Source: CAWFSE01 sp963697565
GTDB lineage: Bacteria > Actinomycetota > Actinomycetes > CAVWCF01
Length of the DNA stretch: 64,000 nt
Assembly (NCBI GenBank): GCA_963697565.1
Contig: CAVOOM010000006.1
Coordinates: 434,001-498,000 of the forward strand
Reading direction: 5' to 3'
Under the pieces are notes generated by a model that worked only from the letters and a program-made list of their open reading frames with translations, did not search any database and had not been told where the DNA came from. The position numbers and the translations under genes were made by a program. Below are positions 18,448-27,948 of the stretch, piece after piece (positions within the stretch are counted from its first letter, which is position 1; the number at the start of each line of letters is the position of its first letter).

Positions 18448-19327
18448 GTGCTGGTCGAGGCCGGGCCGGACGCCGGCGCGGTGTGGCACCTCGGCGACCC
18501 GGTCGCCGAGCAGCGCGCCCTGGAGCGACGGCGCCGCGGCGGTCGACCTCGGGCACCGGCCGGTCCTGCGGGTCAGCGGCCCGGACCGGCTCACCTGGCT
18601 GCACACCCTCACCTCGCAGCACCTGTTGCTGCTGGAGCCCGGCCAGTGGGTGGAGGCGCTCGTCCTCTCCCCGCACGGGCACGTCGAGCACCACCTCGAC
18701 CTCGTCGACGACGGCGAGGCGGTGTGGGCGCACGTGGAGCCGGGCACCGCCGAGGCCCTGCTCGGCTACCTCGACTCGATGCGGTTCTGGAGCGCCGTCG
18801 AGGTCGCCGACGTCAGCGCCGGTTTCGCGGTCGTCCGCTCGTACGCCGGCGGGGCGCCGGTCGACCAGGTGGTCGATCGAGCCGACGTGGGGCGCGTCGT
18901 CGCCGCGTACGGCGCTCCGGCGGGGATGTGGGCGGAGGAGGCGCTGCGGGTCGCCGCGGGGCGGCCTCGGCTCGGCTTCGAGACCGACCACCGCACGATC
19001 CCGCACGAGGTCGGCTGGATCGGCTCCGCGGTCCACCTCGACAAGGGCTGCTACCGGGGGCAGGAGACGGTGGCGCGCGTGCACAACCTGGGCCGGCCGC
19101 CGCGGCGGCTGGTGCTGCTGCACCTCGACGGGTCCGAGTCGCTGCTGCCGGCCCACGGCGACCCCGTCGAGCGGGACGGCCGGGCGATCGGCTTCGTCGG
19201 CACCGCGGTCCGCCACCACGAGCTGGGCCCGATCGCGCTGGCCCTCGTCAAGCGCTCGGTCCCCGAGGACGCGCCGCTCACCGCCGGCGGGGTGCCGGCC
19301 GCGCAGGAGCCGATCGTCCGGGCCTGA
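18448..19327 (+). CDS. ygfZ: YgfZ/CAF17-type folate-binding protein (Fe-S cluster assembly)
   Basis: GcvT-like fold protein of about 293 residues. Diagnostic motif DKGCYRGQETVARVHNLGRP (K-G-C-Y-x-G-Q-E) carries the conserved Cys. N-terminal core VLRVSGPDRLTWLHTLTSQ. Family members help maturation of 4Fe-4S proteins with folate. GTG start; one break near 18525. Follows fur by 6 bp. Confidence 0.9.
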
Positions 19328-19361
19328 GCCGCGGCCCGGCCGCATCGCCGGGTCGTCGCCG

Positions 19362-19797
19362 CTACGGCGCGGGGTGCTCGAGGATGAGGGTGATCGGGCC
19401 GTCGTTGACCAGCTCGACCTGCATCTCCGCGCCGAAGACCCCGGTCTCGACGTGGGCGCCGCGGGCGCGCAGCGCGGCGACGAACGCCTCGACCAGTGGC
19501 TCCGCGAGGTGGCCCGGGGCCGCCGCGGACCAGGACGGCCGACGGCCCTTGCGGGTGTCGGCGTACAGGGTGAACTGGCTGACCACCAGCAGCGGGGCGC
19601 CGAGGTCGGCCGCGGACTGCTCCTCGCCGAGGATCCGCAGGGAGTGCACCTTGGCGGCCAGCTGGCCCGCGGTCTCGGGGGTGTCGGTGTGGGTCGCGCC
19701 CACCAAGACGAGCAGGCCCGGCCGCTCGATCTGCCCGACGACAGCGCCGGCGACCGTGACGCTGGCCCGGGCCACCCGCTGGACGACGACGACGCAT
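19362..19797 (-). CDS. dtd: D-aminoacyl-tRNA deacylase
   Basis: Removes D-amino acids from mischarged tRNA. Contains the family motif LLVVSQFTLYADTRKGRRPS and the cross-subunit Gly-Pro motif VNDGPITLILEHP. The start reads ATG CGT C GTC GTC GTC CAG: one extra C in a GTC repeat displaces the first codons; corrected, the protein begins MRVVVQRVARASVTV. A minus-strand CAGACT lies 6 nt before the ATG. Confidence 0.92.
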
Positions 19798-19821
19798 GCG
19801 GTCAGTCTGCCCGCGCCCGCG

Positions 19822-22231
19822 TCACAGCCCGAACCGGCGCCGCTTCTTGGCCGCGGGGGCTGCCGGGGCCGGGGTCGCCGGTCGGGGGCTGGGCGCCTGC
19901 TGCGGCGCCGGGGTGTCGCCGTTGAGGCTCGCCAGCTCGCGCAGCAGCGCCGCGGTGTCCAGCATCTCGGCCTGGGCGGCCTGAGACGGGGCCTCGGCCA
20001 AGATGTGGTCGAACGCGGCGCGCTCGCGGCGTACGACCCGGCCGGCGCCTCAAGCGGAGGTCCGTCCGCGGCCACCGGCTCGGCGTCGGGGGCGTGCTCG
20101 TGCGAGCTCGGCGAAGACCGCGGCCACCGAGCCGTCGCCCTCCCACGCGGTGAGCGGCATCACCAGCGAGGTCTGGGTCAGGGCCTCAGCCTCGACGCGC
20201 TCGGCCTCGACGCGCTCGGCCTCAGCGGCGGCCTGCTGCTCCGCCTCGAGCCGCTCGGTCTCCAGCCGGGCCGCCTCGGCCTCGGCGGCTGCCTCCTCCG
20301 CGGCAAGCCGGGCTGCTTCGCGCTCTGCGGCGACCCGCTCGGATTCGAGCCGGGCGGCCTCCAACTCCGCGGCGAGCTGCTCGGCCTCGCTTTGGGCGGC
20401 GATCCGTTCGGCTTCGATGCGCTCGGCTTGGAGGCGGGCGGCCTCGGCCTCCGCGGCGGCGGCCTGCTGCTCGGCGGCGACGCGCTCGGCTTCGACCCGT
20501 TCGGCTTCGACCCGTTCGGCTTCGATCCGCTCGGCTTCGAGGCGGGCGGCCTCGGCCTCGGCGGCGACGCCTCGGCCTCGATCCGCTCGGCCTCGATGCG
20601 CTCGGCCTCGATCCGCTCGGCCTCGATGCGCTCGGCCTCGATGCGCTCGGCCTGGCGGCGCGCTCGGCCTCGATCGCGCTCGGCCTCGATCCGCTCGGCC
20701 TCGATCCGCTCGGCTTCGACCCGCTCGGCTTCGAGGCGGGCGGCCTCGGCTTCGGCTCGGCGGCGACCCGCTCGGCTTCGAGCGCGCTCGGCCTCGGCCG
20801 CTCGGCGTCGACGCGTTCGGCTTCGATCCGCTCGGCCTCGACCCGCTCGGCTTCGAGGCGGGCGGCCTCGGCCTCGGCGGCGACGCGCTCGGCCTCGATC
20901 CGCTCGGCCTCCCGCCGCGCCTCGAGGATGCCTCCGTACCACGCGGCCTGCTCGCGCCACGCGGCCTCGGTGCGCGCCTCGTCCTCGATCTCGCCCTGGG
21001 CCAGCTCGGCGGCCAGCCAGCGCACCACCGCGGCGGTGGCCCGGCGGCGCTCATCGGCCCGGCGGGCCTCCTCGGCCGCAGCGCGCTCGGCCTCCAGCCG
21101 GGCCTGCTCCTCGGCCTCCCGGCGGGCCTGCTCCTCGGCCTCCAGCCGGGCGCGCTCGGCGTGCTCGGTCTGCGCCTTGCGGGCCTGCGCGGCGGCCGCC
21201 TCCAACTCGCGGGCCAGCTCCTGGGCCTCGGCCTTGCGGCGATCGGCATCCGCGGCGCGCCGGGCGGCCTCGGCCTGCTCGGCCGCGGCGGCGGCATCCG
21301 CCTCGTACTGCTCCTCCGCCTGTCGCTGGGCCTCGGCGGCGGCGTGCTCCGCCTCTCGGCGGCTGGCCTCGGCCTCGGCGGCCTCCTCGCCGCGCGACGG
21401 CCCCGACCAGGCATCCGCCACCTGGGCGAACGCCTCGGCCAGGGCGGCGTCCTCGACGCCGTCGGCCGTTTCGGGGGCGTCGTCGAGCTCAGGGACGTCC
21501 ACCTCGACCAGTCCGGCGGAGGTCAGCGAGGCGACCAGCCGGCCGGCCTCGTGCAGGGTGAGGCCGCAGTCCTCGGCGAGCTCGGCCAGGGTCCGCGCCC
21601 CGTCGACCTTGCACAGCATCGCCCAGTCGCCTGGGCCAAGCACCACATCGTTCGCGGCGGGCGCGGTGGTCGCCAGTCGGGGGACGCCGAGGGCGCCGCC
21701 CACGGCCGTCGTGATCTGGCCCCACTCGGCCCGCCGCTCACCGGCCGCCGCGAGCAGCTCGGGGACCGCGATCGGAGGGGCCACGTCCTGTCGGGTCAGC
21801 TTCTTGGCGCGGAACCGGTGCGAGGAGACGGCTGCCCCGAGCAGGTCGGTCGCCATGTCGAGCAGCTGCTCGGTGACGAACGACTCGACGACGCCGCGGT
21901 CGACGTACCCGAGGTGCACCAGGAGTTCGCCGAGGCGCCAGCCCTGCAGCTCGGTCCGCTGGATCTCCAGCGCCTCGGCCAGCGCCTCGGGAGCGAGCTC
22001 GCCGGACGACATCAGCCGCGACCCCAGCATGGGCCGCCGGCCGGGGACGAAGACCGAGTAGACGAGCCCGTCCTTGAGGTAGACCTCGGAGGCCTCCCCG
22101 GACGGGTGCACGATGAGCAGGCAGCCCGTCGCGTCGCCCGCGGCCAGGTCGGTGAGCAGGTCGGCGCAGTCCGCGGACGGGTCGACGGGCAGGCCACCGG
22201 GGGTGGCGGCGAGGAGTCCGCCGTCGGCCAT
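19822..22231 (-). CDS. DUF4388 domain protein with very long E/A/R-rich helical region
   Basis: About 800 residues. The N-terminal PATAN-like (DUF4388) domain reads DLAAGDATGCLLIVHPSGEA and EVYLKDGLVYSVFVPGRRP, followed by a helical region and a winged-helix-like segment (ARTLAELAEDCGLTLHEAGR). Residues from about 290 onward are almost pure Glu/Ala/Arg with pentapeptide repeats EAERI/EAERV, then LTQTSLVMPLTAWEGDGSV and a basic end AAKKRRRFGL. Frame breaks cluster in the repeats (20570-20820) and near 20050. A gggagga site precedes the ATG. The helix pattern fits a single-alpha-helix or coiled-coil spacer. Function unknown. Confidence 0.75.
20150..20900 (-). repeat. Degenerate 15-bp tandem repeats encoding EAER[I/V]
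   Basis: The plus strand shows unit cgctcggcctcgatg with third-position variation, repeated about two dozen times; on the coding strand each unit is Ile/Val-Glu-Ala-Glu-Arg. The five-residue period is not a heptad. Glu-Arg pairs fall at i/i+3 and i/i+4, as in isolated charged helices. The repeat is prone to slippage, and three or more frame breaks lie inside it. Confidence 0.8.
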
Positions 22232-22413
22232 GCGGTCCTCCCTCGGTCGTGCGTCGTCGGCAGCCCGGCGCTGAGCAGGCTGGTCGGCGGCCCGCCCCCT
22301 GCCCGGGGCGTGCCGCGTCCCACCGTTCCCTTCGGCAGGTCCGGGCGTGACGTTGAGCGCCCCGCCGCGCCCGCTTGCCCGCGTGCGGGGCGGCGGCGTG
22401 ACACGATGCGCGC

Positions 22414-23318
22414 ATGCCAGCGTCCCCGCCCGCGCCGATGCCTGGGCTCGCTGACGGCCGCTCCGGCCCGCCGCTCGGGCGGCACGCTGATCACCGTGGC
22501 GCCCACCGGAGCGGAGACGGCGAAGGCCGACGCGCCCGCCCTGCCGGTCACCTTGGCGGAGCTGGTGGCCACGGCTCAGGCCTGCGAGGCGGCCGGGGCC
22601 GGCATGGTCCACGTGCACATCCGCGATGAGCAGGCCCTCCCATCCCTCGACCCGGTCCGGCTGCGCGACACCGTCCAGGCGCTGTCGCGAGCAGACCTCG
22701 CTGGTCGTGCAGCTGTCGACCGGCGGCTCCGTCCGCGACCCGTACGACGCCCGGCTGGCCGTGCTCGACGCCGAGCCGGACTCCTGCTCGCTGACCTGCG
22801 GCACGGTGAACTTCGGCGACGACGTGTTCCTCAACCCGTGGCCGTTCATGTCCGAGCTGTACGCGCTCACCCAGGAGCGCGAGATCGTCCCCGAGTTCGA
22901 GCTGTTCGACCTCGGCCAGGTCGCGGCCCTGCACCGGCTGCTCGACGAGCACGGGGCTGCCGTACGGCGGGCAGGTGCACTGCGACCTGGTGATGGGCGT
23001 CCCCGGCGGGATCCCCGGCACCCTCGACGCCGTCTGGCCGCCGCCGTGCGCGCCCTCCCGGAGGGCGCGACCTGGTCGGCGACGGGGGTCGGCCGGGCGA
23101 CCCTGCCGGTGGCGCTGGCCGCGCTGGCCGCCGGCGGCCACCTGCGGGTCGGCATGGAGGACACCCTGACCTTCACGCGCGGAGTCCCCGTGCGCGACAA
23201 CGCCCAGCTCGTCGAGCGCGCCGCCCAGCTCGCCGCGCTCGCCGACCGACCTGCCCTGACCACCGACGACGCGCGCGCGATGCTGCGCGTCAAGGACCGC
23301 ACAGGAGCCCGCCGATGA
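22414..23318 (+). CDS. Beta-keto acid cleavage enzyme (BKACE, DUF849)
   Basis: Zinc-dependent TIM-barrel enzyme that condenses a beta-keto acid with acetyl-CoA; the best known member cleaves 3-keto-5-aminohexanoate in lysine fermentation. Visible are GAGMVHVHIRDE (zinc His pair), LVVQLSTGGSVRDPYDARLA, SLTCGTVNFGDDVFLN and HCDLVMGVPGGIPGTLD. Breaks near 22460, 22687, 22960 and 23030, mostly evident one-base insertions. Substrate unknown. CACGAT lies 6 nt upstream of the ATG. The stop overlaps the start of rsiG (ATGA). The 182 bp before it is the divergent spacer to the DUF4388 gene, with nothing else visible. Confidence 0.82.
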
Positions 23319-23904
23319 CCGATCCGACCAGCGAGCCGACCGGCAGCCCGTACGCCGGGCCGATGGAAGGCGGCCGCCGCCGCATCGACCGGGTCCTGGC
23401 CGAGGGATTCGTCGACGGTCTGGCCATCCTCAGCCTGGACGAGGTGCGCGGCCGCCGCCGCGACGCCGAGCAGGAGGAGGCCGACCTGTCGTACCTGCGC
23501 CGCCTGCTCCAGGGCCGGCTCGACCTGGTGCGCGCGGAGCAGGCCGCCGCGGCGGGCCCGATGCGGCGGAAGCCGGGTCGATCGTCGACGCGCTGCCGGG
23601 GATCCTCGCGGACGGCACGCGGACCACGCGGGGCTCGGGGCGGCACCTCACCGTGGAGCCGAGCCGCATCGACGACCACCGCCGCGCGGCTGAGGCGCTG
23701 GCCGCCGACACCGAGCTGAGCGATCCCCAGGCGATGTCCGACGACGAGCTGGCCGAGGCGCTGGCGACGTTCACCGAGGCGGAGCAGTCGGTCTCCGAGG
23801 CCCGCCGGCAGGTGCAGGCCGCCATGGACACCCTCACCGCGGAGGTGGCCCGCCGCTACCGCGACGGCGAGGCCACGGTCGACGAGCTGCTCGCCCGGCC
23901 TTGA
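23315..23904 (+). CDS. rsiG: RsiG-type anti-sigma factor with two c-di-GMP-binding motifs
   Basis: About 196 residues. The signature E(x3)S(x2)R(x3)Q(x3)D, described for the c-di-GMP-binding anti-sigma factor RsiG, occurs twice: EADLSYLRRLLQGRLD near residue 55 and EQSVSEARRQVQAAMD near residue 152. Each lies in a long helix, so the protein can form the antiparallel coiled coil that binds c-di-GMP and a WhiG/FliA-type sigma factor. One frame break near 23560 lies between the motifs, leaving both readable. No sigma gene is nearby. Located between a BKACE gene and asparaginase. Confidence 0.85.
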
Positions 23905-23925
23905 CCGTCCGCCGCGGGGCGCGGC

Positions 23926-24888
23926 GTGCCGCTGGTCGAGGTGGTGCGCTCGGGGTTCGCCGAGAGCGTGCACCGCGGCAGCGCGGTGCTGCTGGCGGCC
24001 GACGGGTCCGTGCTCGGCTCCGTGGGCGACCCCTGGTCGGCCGTCTTCCCGCGCTCCTGCAGCAAGCCGGCGCAGGCCGCCGGGATGGTCGCCGCCGGGC
24101 TCGACCTGCCGGACGCGCTCCTGGCGCTCGCCGCCGCCTCGCACTCAGGGGCCGCCGAGCACCTGGCGGGGGTGGCCGAGATCCTGGCCGGCGCCGGCCT
24201 CGGCCCGGAGCACCTGCAAACCCCCGCCGACCTCCCGCTGGGGCCGGCCGAGCGCGAGGCCTGGCTTCGGTCGGGGCGGGCGCCCGAGCCGAGGGCCATG
24301 AACTGCTCGGGCAAGCACGCGGCGATGCTCGCGACCTGTGTCGCGCGGGGCTGGCCCATCGACTCGTACCGCGACCCGGGGCACCCCCTCCAGGAGGCGT
24401 TGCGCGCCGAGGCCGAGCGGCTGGCCGGGGAGCCCGTGACGGCCACGGGGGTGGACGGCTGCGGCGCCCCGGTGTGGGCGATGTCCCTCGTCGGGCTGGC
24501 CCGGACCTACCGCGCCTGCGTGCTCGCCGAGCCGGCGGAGCCGGCGCGCCGGGTCGTCGATGCGATGCGCGCCTTCCCCGAGCTGGTCGGCGGGGACGGC
24601 CGTGACGCGACCCGGCTGATGCGGGCCGTCGCCGGGCTGGTCGCCAAGGACGGCGCCGACGGGGTGTACGCGGTGGCCCTGCCCGACGGGCGGGCGGCCG
24701 CGGTCAAGATCGATGACGGCGCCGAGCGGGCCCGCACACCGGTGGTGATGGCCGCGCTGGCCGCCCTCGGCGTGCCCGCGGCCGCTGATGCGGCGGCCGC
24801 GGGGCTGGCCGATCTGGCCGAGCCGCCGGTGCTGGGCGGCGGGCGGCGGGTCGGGTCGGTGCGGGCCCTGCCCGGGCTGTTCGGCTGA
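23926..24888 (+). CDS. Asparaginase (AnsA/L-asparaginase II family)
   Basis: 320 residues of the rhizobial-type asparaginase II family: VEVVRSGFAESVHRGSAVLL, the catalytic-region serine in VFPRSCSKPAQAAGM, CSGKHAAMLATCVARGW and VDGCGAPVWAMSL. Hydrolyses L-asparagine to aspartate and ammonia in characterised relatives. GTG start chosen as the first that precedes PLVEVVRSG. Unbroken. Confidence 0.85.
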   Translation: MPLVEVVRSGFAESVHRGSAVLLAADGSVLGSVGDPWSAVFPRSCSKPAQAAGMVAAGLDLPDALLALAAASHSGAAEHLAGVAEILAGAGLGPEHLQTPADLPLGPAEREAWLRSGRAPEPRAMNCSGKHAAMLATCVARGWPIDSYRDPGHPLQEALRAEAERLAGEPVTATGVDGCGAPVWAMSLVGLARTYRACVLAEPAEPARRVVDAMRAFPELVGGDGRDATRLMRAVAGLVAKDGADGVYAVALPDGRAAAVKIDDGAERARTPVVMAALAALGVPAAADAAAAGLADLAEPPVLGGGRRVGSVRALPGLFG

Positions 24889-24897
24889 GCGGGCGGC

Positions 24898-25366
24898 TCA
24901 GCCGCAGCAGATCGAGCCGGTCGACGCCGACGCCGTCGCCGTCTGCAGGTCGAGCACCGGCCGGCCGTCGTGCGTGGTGCCCTCGGGGGTGTCGGCGAGG
25001 ACGGTGTAGACCTCCCAGCGCTCGCCGTCGGGCGCGGTGGCCCACACCTTGTCCTGCAGTGGCGTGGCAGCAGGTGACGCCGTCCTCGAGCTCGGTGGGC
25101 AGCCCCTGCTCGGCCAGCCGGCGGGTGGCGCCGGCCACCTCCGCCGTGGACCCGACCTCGACGCCGAGGTGGTTGAGGGTGCCGCCCTGGCCGGGGTTCT
25201 CCAGCAGGACGAGCTTGAGCGGCGGCTCGGCGACGGCGAAGTTCGCGTAGCCAGGGCGGCGCTTGGCTGCGGGGACGCCGAGCAGCCTGGAGTAGAAGTC
25301 CACCGCCGCGTCGAGGTCATCGACGTTGAGAGCGAGTTGGACGCGGGGGAGGAGAGACGTGGTCAT
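24898..25366 (-). CDS. ArsI/CadI-type glyoxalase-fold metal(loid) resistance protein
   Basis: About 155 residues with a vicinal-oxygen-chelate fold: RVQLALNVDDLDAAVDFYSR and TLNHLGVEVGSTAEVAGATR, then the thiol pair DGVTCCHA and a second pair near the end (GSICCG). The CC motif is that of ArsI (C-As lyase) and CadI. Frame break near 25060. Divergent from arsR across a shared operator region, so probably induced by arsenite or cadmium together with the ars operon. Confidence 0.85.
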
Positions 25367-25398
25367 GGGTGCGGCCATCCAGTTCATAGATCATGCTC

Positions 25399-25420
25399 TA
25401 TATTGACAGTAGTCAATCTA
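25399..25420. promoter_or_regulatory. ArsR operator palindrome
   Basis: The perfect inverted repeat ATTGAC-agta-GTCAAT is flanked by TA/TA on either side. This AT-rich island lies in otherwise GC-rich DNA between the divergent cadI-like and arsR genes, 13 nt before the arsR ATG. Form and position fit an ArsR/SmtB-family operator controlling both directions. Confidence 0.8.
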
Positions 25421-25432
25421 GGGGAAGTATCG

Positions 25433-25798
25433 ATGAACGTCAATACAGCACCGGTGATCGAGGCGCAGCCGGTCACCGACCTGACGGCCTGCTGCTCGCC
25501 GCTGCGCCGCGACGTCCTGGACGCGTCCGAGGCGGCCCTGCTCGCCGACGCGTTCAAGGCCCTCGGCGACCCGGTCCGGCTCCAGCTGCTCAACCTGATC
25601 GCGACCGCGGAGGGCGGCGAGGCGTGCGCCTGCGACCTGGTCGAGCCGGTCGGCCGCAGCCAGCCGACCGTCAGCCACCACCTGCGCGTCCTGCGCGAGG
25701 CCGGGCTGGTGACGTCCGAGAGGCGCGGCACCTGGGTCTGGTACCGCGCCGAGGCCGCGCAGCTGGAGGCGCTGCGGCGCGCGCTGGCCGCCCGATGA
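25433..25798 (+). CDS. arsR: ArsR-family arsenical repressor
   Basis: 121 residues: TDLTACCSPLRRDVLDASEA, then a winged helix DAFKALGDPVRLQLLNLIA and the recognition helix GRSQPTVSHHLRVLREAGLV. Thiols in ACCSP and EACACDLVE are candidates for As(III) binding. Stop overlaps the transporter start (ATGA). Preceded by the palindrome at 25399-25420. Confidence 0.92.
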   Translation: MNVNTAPVIEAQPVTDLTACCSPLRRDVLDASEAALLADAFKALGDPVRLQLLNLIATAEGGEACACDLVEPVGRSQPTVSHHLRVLREAGLVTSERRGTWVWYRAEAAQLEALRRALAAR

Positions 25799-26904
25799 GC
25801 GCGCAGGCCCCGGGCGCCGCGCTCGACCCGGTCCAGGCCCGGCTGCCGATGCTCGACCGCTTCCTCCCGCTCTGGATCGGGCTGGCGATGGTCGGCGGGC
25901 TGCTCCTCGGCCGCCTGGTGCCAGGGCTGGACGAGGGCCTGGATGCCGTCGCGATCGGGTCGGTGTCGCTGCCGATCGCCCTCGGCCTGCTGCTGATGAT
26001 GTATCCGGTGCTCGCCAAGGTGAGGTACGACCGGCTGGACACCGTCACCGGCGATCGCCGGATGCTGGTCTCCTCGCTGGTGCTCAACTGGGTGGTGGGC
26101 CCGGCCCTGATGTTCGCCCTGGCCTGGACCTTCCTGGCCGACTACCCCGAGTACCGCACCGGGCTGATCATCGTCGGGCTGGCGCGCTGCATCGCGATGG
26201 TGCTCATCTGGAACGACCTGGCGTGCGGTGACCGCGAGGCCGCCGCGGTTCTCGTGGCCCTGAACTCCCTCTTCCAGATCGTGGCGTTCTCCGGGCTCGC
26301 GTGGTTCTACCTGACGGTGCTGCCCGGGTGGCTGGGCCTGCCGACCGAGGAGGTGGACGTCTCGCCCCGCGACATCGCGATCTCCGTGCTGGTCTTCCTC
26401 GGCATCCCCCTCGCGCTGGGCTACCTGAGCCGGCGCATCGGCGAGGCGACCCGCGGGCGCGAGTGGTACGAGTCGCGCTTCCTCCCCGTGATCGGCCCGT
26501 GGGCGCTCTACGGGCTGCTCTTCACCGTGGTCGTCCTGTTCGCCCTGCAGGGCGACGCCATCACGTCCGACCCCGCGGCCGTCGCGCTGATCGCCGTGCC
26601 GCTGCTCGCGTACTTCGCCCTGATGTGGACGGGCTCGTTCGTGCTCGGTCGGGGGATCGGCCTGCCCTACCCGCGTACGGCGACGCTGGCCTTCACGGCC
26701 GCCGGCAACAACTTCGAGCTCGCCATCGCCGTGTGCATCGGCGTGTGGGGGGTGACCTCGGGGCAGGCGCTGGCCGGCACCATCGGCCCGCTGATCGAGG
26801 TGCCCGCGCTCGTCGCCCTGGTGTACGTCAGCCTCTGGGCCCGCCGCCGCTTCTTCCCGCCCGAACCCGTCCCGACCCCCGCCCCCGCCGAGGAGACCCC
26901 GTGA
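25795..26904 (+). CDS. acr3: ACR3-type arsenite efflux permease
   Basis: 369 residues, about ten membrane segments, bile-acid:sodium symporter superfamily. ACR3 features include LGLLLMMYPVLAKVRYDRL, the conserved cysteine in GLARCIAMVLIWNDLACGD and the Glu motif TAAGNNFELAIAVCIGV. Exports As(OH)3. Unbroken; overlapped at both ends by arsR and arsC. Confidence 0.95.
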   Translation: MSAQAPGAALDPVQARLPMLDRFLPLWIGLAMVGGLLLGRLVPGLDEGLDAVAIGSVSLPIALGLLLMMYPVLAKVRYDRLDTVTGDRRMLVSSLVLNWVVGPALMFALAWTFLADYPEYRTGLIIVGLARCIAMVLIWNDLACGDREAAAVLVALNSLFQIVAFSGLAWFYLTVLPGWLGLPTEEVDVSPRDIAISVLVFLGIPLALGYLSRRIGEATRGREWYESRFLPVIGPWALYGLLFTVVVLFALQGDAITSDPAAVALIAVPLLAYFALMWTGSFVLGRGIGLPYPRTATLAFTAAGNNFELAIAVCIGVWGVTSGQALAGTIGPLIEVPALVALVYVSLWARRRFFPPEPVPTPAPAEETP

Positions 26905-27338
26905 GCGAGCCCGCGACCGCCGCCAAGCCCAGCGTCCTGTTCGTGTGCGTGCACAACGCCGGCCGCTCGCAGATGGCGGCTGCGTATCTCGGCCACCTCG
27001 GCGGCGACGCGGTCGAGGTCCGGTCGGCCGGATCCGCGCCGCGCGACCAGGTCAACCCGATGGCCGTGCAGGCGATGGCCGAGGAGGGCATCGACATCTC
27101 GGCCAAGGTGCCGCAGGTCCTCACCCCGGAGGCGGTCGAGGTCTCCGACGTCGTGGTGACCATGGGCTGCGGCGACGTCTGCCCGTTCTTCCCGGGCACG
27201 CGGTACGAGGACTGGGTGCTCGACGACCCGGCCGGCCAGCCGATCGAGGTGGTCCGCCGGATCCGCGACGAGATCCGGGCCCGGGTGGTAGCCCTGCTAG
27301 TCGAACTCGGCGTGGCCGAATCCGGCCAAACCGGCTAA
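26901..27338 (+). CDS. arsC: Arsenate reductase, LMW-phosphatase type
   Basis: 145 residues with the P-loop VLFVCVHNAGRSQMAAAYL and the downstream redox segment VVTMGCGDVCPFFPGTRYED. This class reduces As(V) to As(III) using thioredoxin or, in actinobacteria, mycothiol; mycothiol genes occur elsewhere in the window. GTG start overlapping the acr3 stop (GTGA). Completes an arsR-acr3-arsC operon. Confidence 0.93.
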   Translation: MSEPATAAKPSVLFVCVHNAGRSQMAAAYLGHLGGDAVEVRSAGSAPRDQVNPMAVQAMAEEGIDISAKVPQVLTPEAVEVSDVVVTMGCGDVCPFFPGTRYEDWVLDDPAGQPIEVVRRIRDEIRARVVALLVELGVAESGQTG

Positions 27339-27363
27339 CCCCATACGCGGCAACGGTTCAGGT

Positions 27364-27413
27364 GTGATCGGGATCACCGTCGCTGTGCGTGCTCTCTGCT
27401 TGCTCTAGCAAGC
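27364..27413 (+). promoter_or_regulatory. Two palindromes in the promoter of the XRE regulator
   Basis: GTGATC-gg-GATCAC (27364-27377) and GCTTGCT-ct-AGCAAGC (27398-27413) are perfect inverted repeats. The second spans the -35 position of the XRE promoter, whose -10 is CACAAT (27423-27428), 6 nt before the ATG at 27435. Placement suggests autorepression by the XRE protein. Confidence 0.6.
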
Positions 27414-27434
27414 ATTCGGGGGCACAATGAAGTC

Positions 27435-27896
27435 ATGGCCCCCCGCCCCGACCACGCTCTTGGAGCGTTCATCCGCGAGCAGCGCGAGCTCGCCGGGTCC
27501 AGCCTGCGCAAGCTGGCCGCCGAGGCCGGCATCTCCAACCCGTACCTCAGCCAGGTCGAGCGAGGGCTGCGCAAGCCCAGCGCCGAGATCCTGCAGCAGA
27601 TCGCCAAGGGCCTGCGGATCTCCGCCGAGACCCTCTACGTCCGCGCCGGCATCCTCGACGAGGTCGGCGACGACCGCTCAGCCGAGGCGGCGATCCTGGC
27701 CGACCACCGGCTGACCGAGCGGCAGAAGCGCGTGCTGCTCGACATCTGCTCCTCGTTCCACCGGGAGAACGCCGAGATCGCGCCGGAGGCGCCGGCGAAG
27801 GCTCCCGCGAAGAAGCCCGCCAAGGCCACGGCCAAGAAGCCCGCCAAGGCCCCGGCCGCTGCGAATCCCACGACCCGCATCAAGGCAACCGCCTAG
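27435..27896 (+). CDS. XRE-family regulator with histone-like Lys/Ala/Pro tail
   Basis: 153 residues. The N-terminal helix-turn-helix reads REQRELAGSSLRKLAAEAGI and SNPYLSQVERGLRKPSAEIL. After about residue 115 the protein turns into a basic, disordered tail of AKKPAK-type repeats similar to histone H1 and to the HbhA-like protein next door. The order XRE-hbhA-DUF2516 matches mycobacterial Rv0474-Rv0475-Rv0476. Leaderless promoter. Confidence 0.88.
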   Translation: MAPRPDHALGAFIREQRELAGSSLRKLAAEAGISNPYLSQVERGLRKPSAEILQQIAKGLRISAETLYVRAGILDEVGDDRSAEAAILADHRLTERQKRVLLDICSSFHRENAEIAPEAPAKAPAKKPAKATAKKPAKAPAAANPTTRIKATA

Positions 27897-27948
27897 ACCG
27901 CACACCCCTAACCGCACCCCCGAGCACCAACCGTCCAAGGAGGACCCC

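Noticed and set aside
20150..20900. CRISPR-like tandem array
   Set aside because: The 15-bp units are contiguous, degenerate at codon third positions and encode EAER[I/V] in frame; there are no spacers.
18448..21561. A 1037-codon plus-strand open frame across ygfZ, dtd and the DUF4388 gene
   Set aside because: It is the antisense shadow of dtd and of the GC-rich repeats, with Arg/Ala/Pro composition and no domain; the minus-strand genes carry the recognisable motifs.
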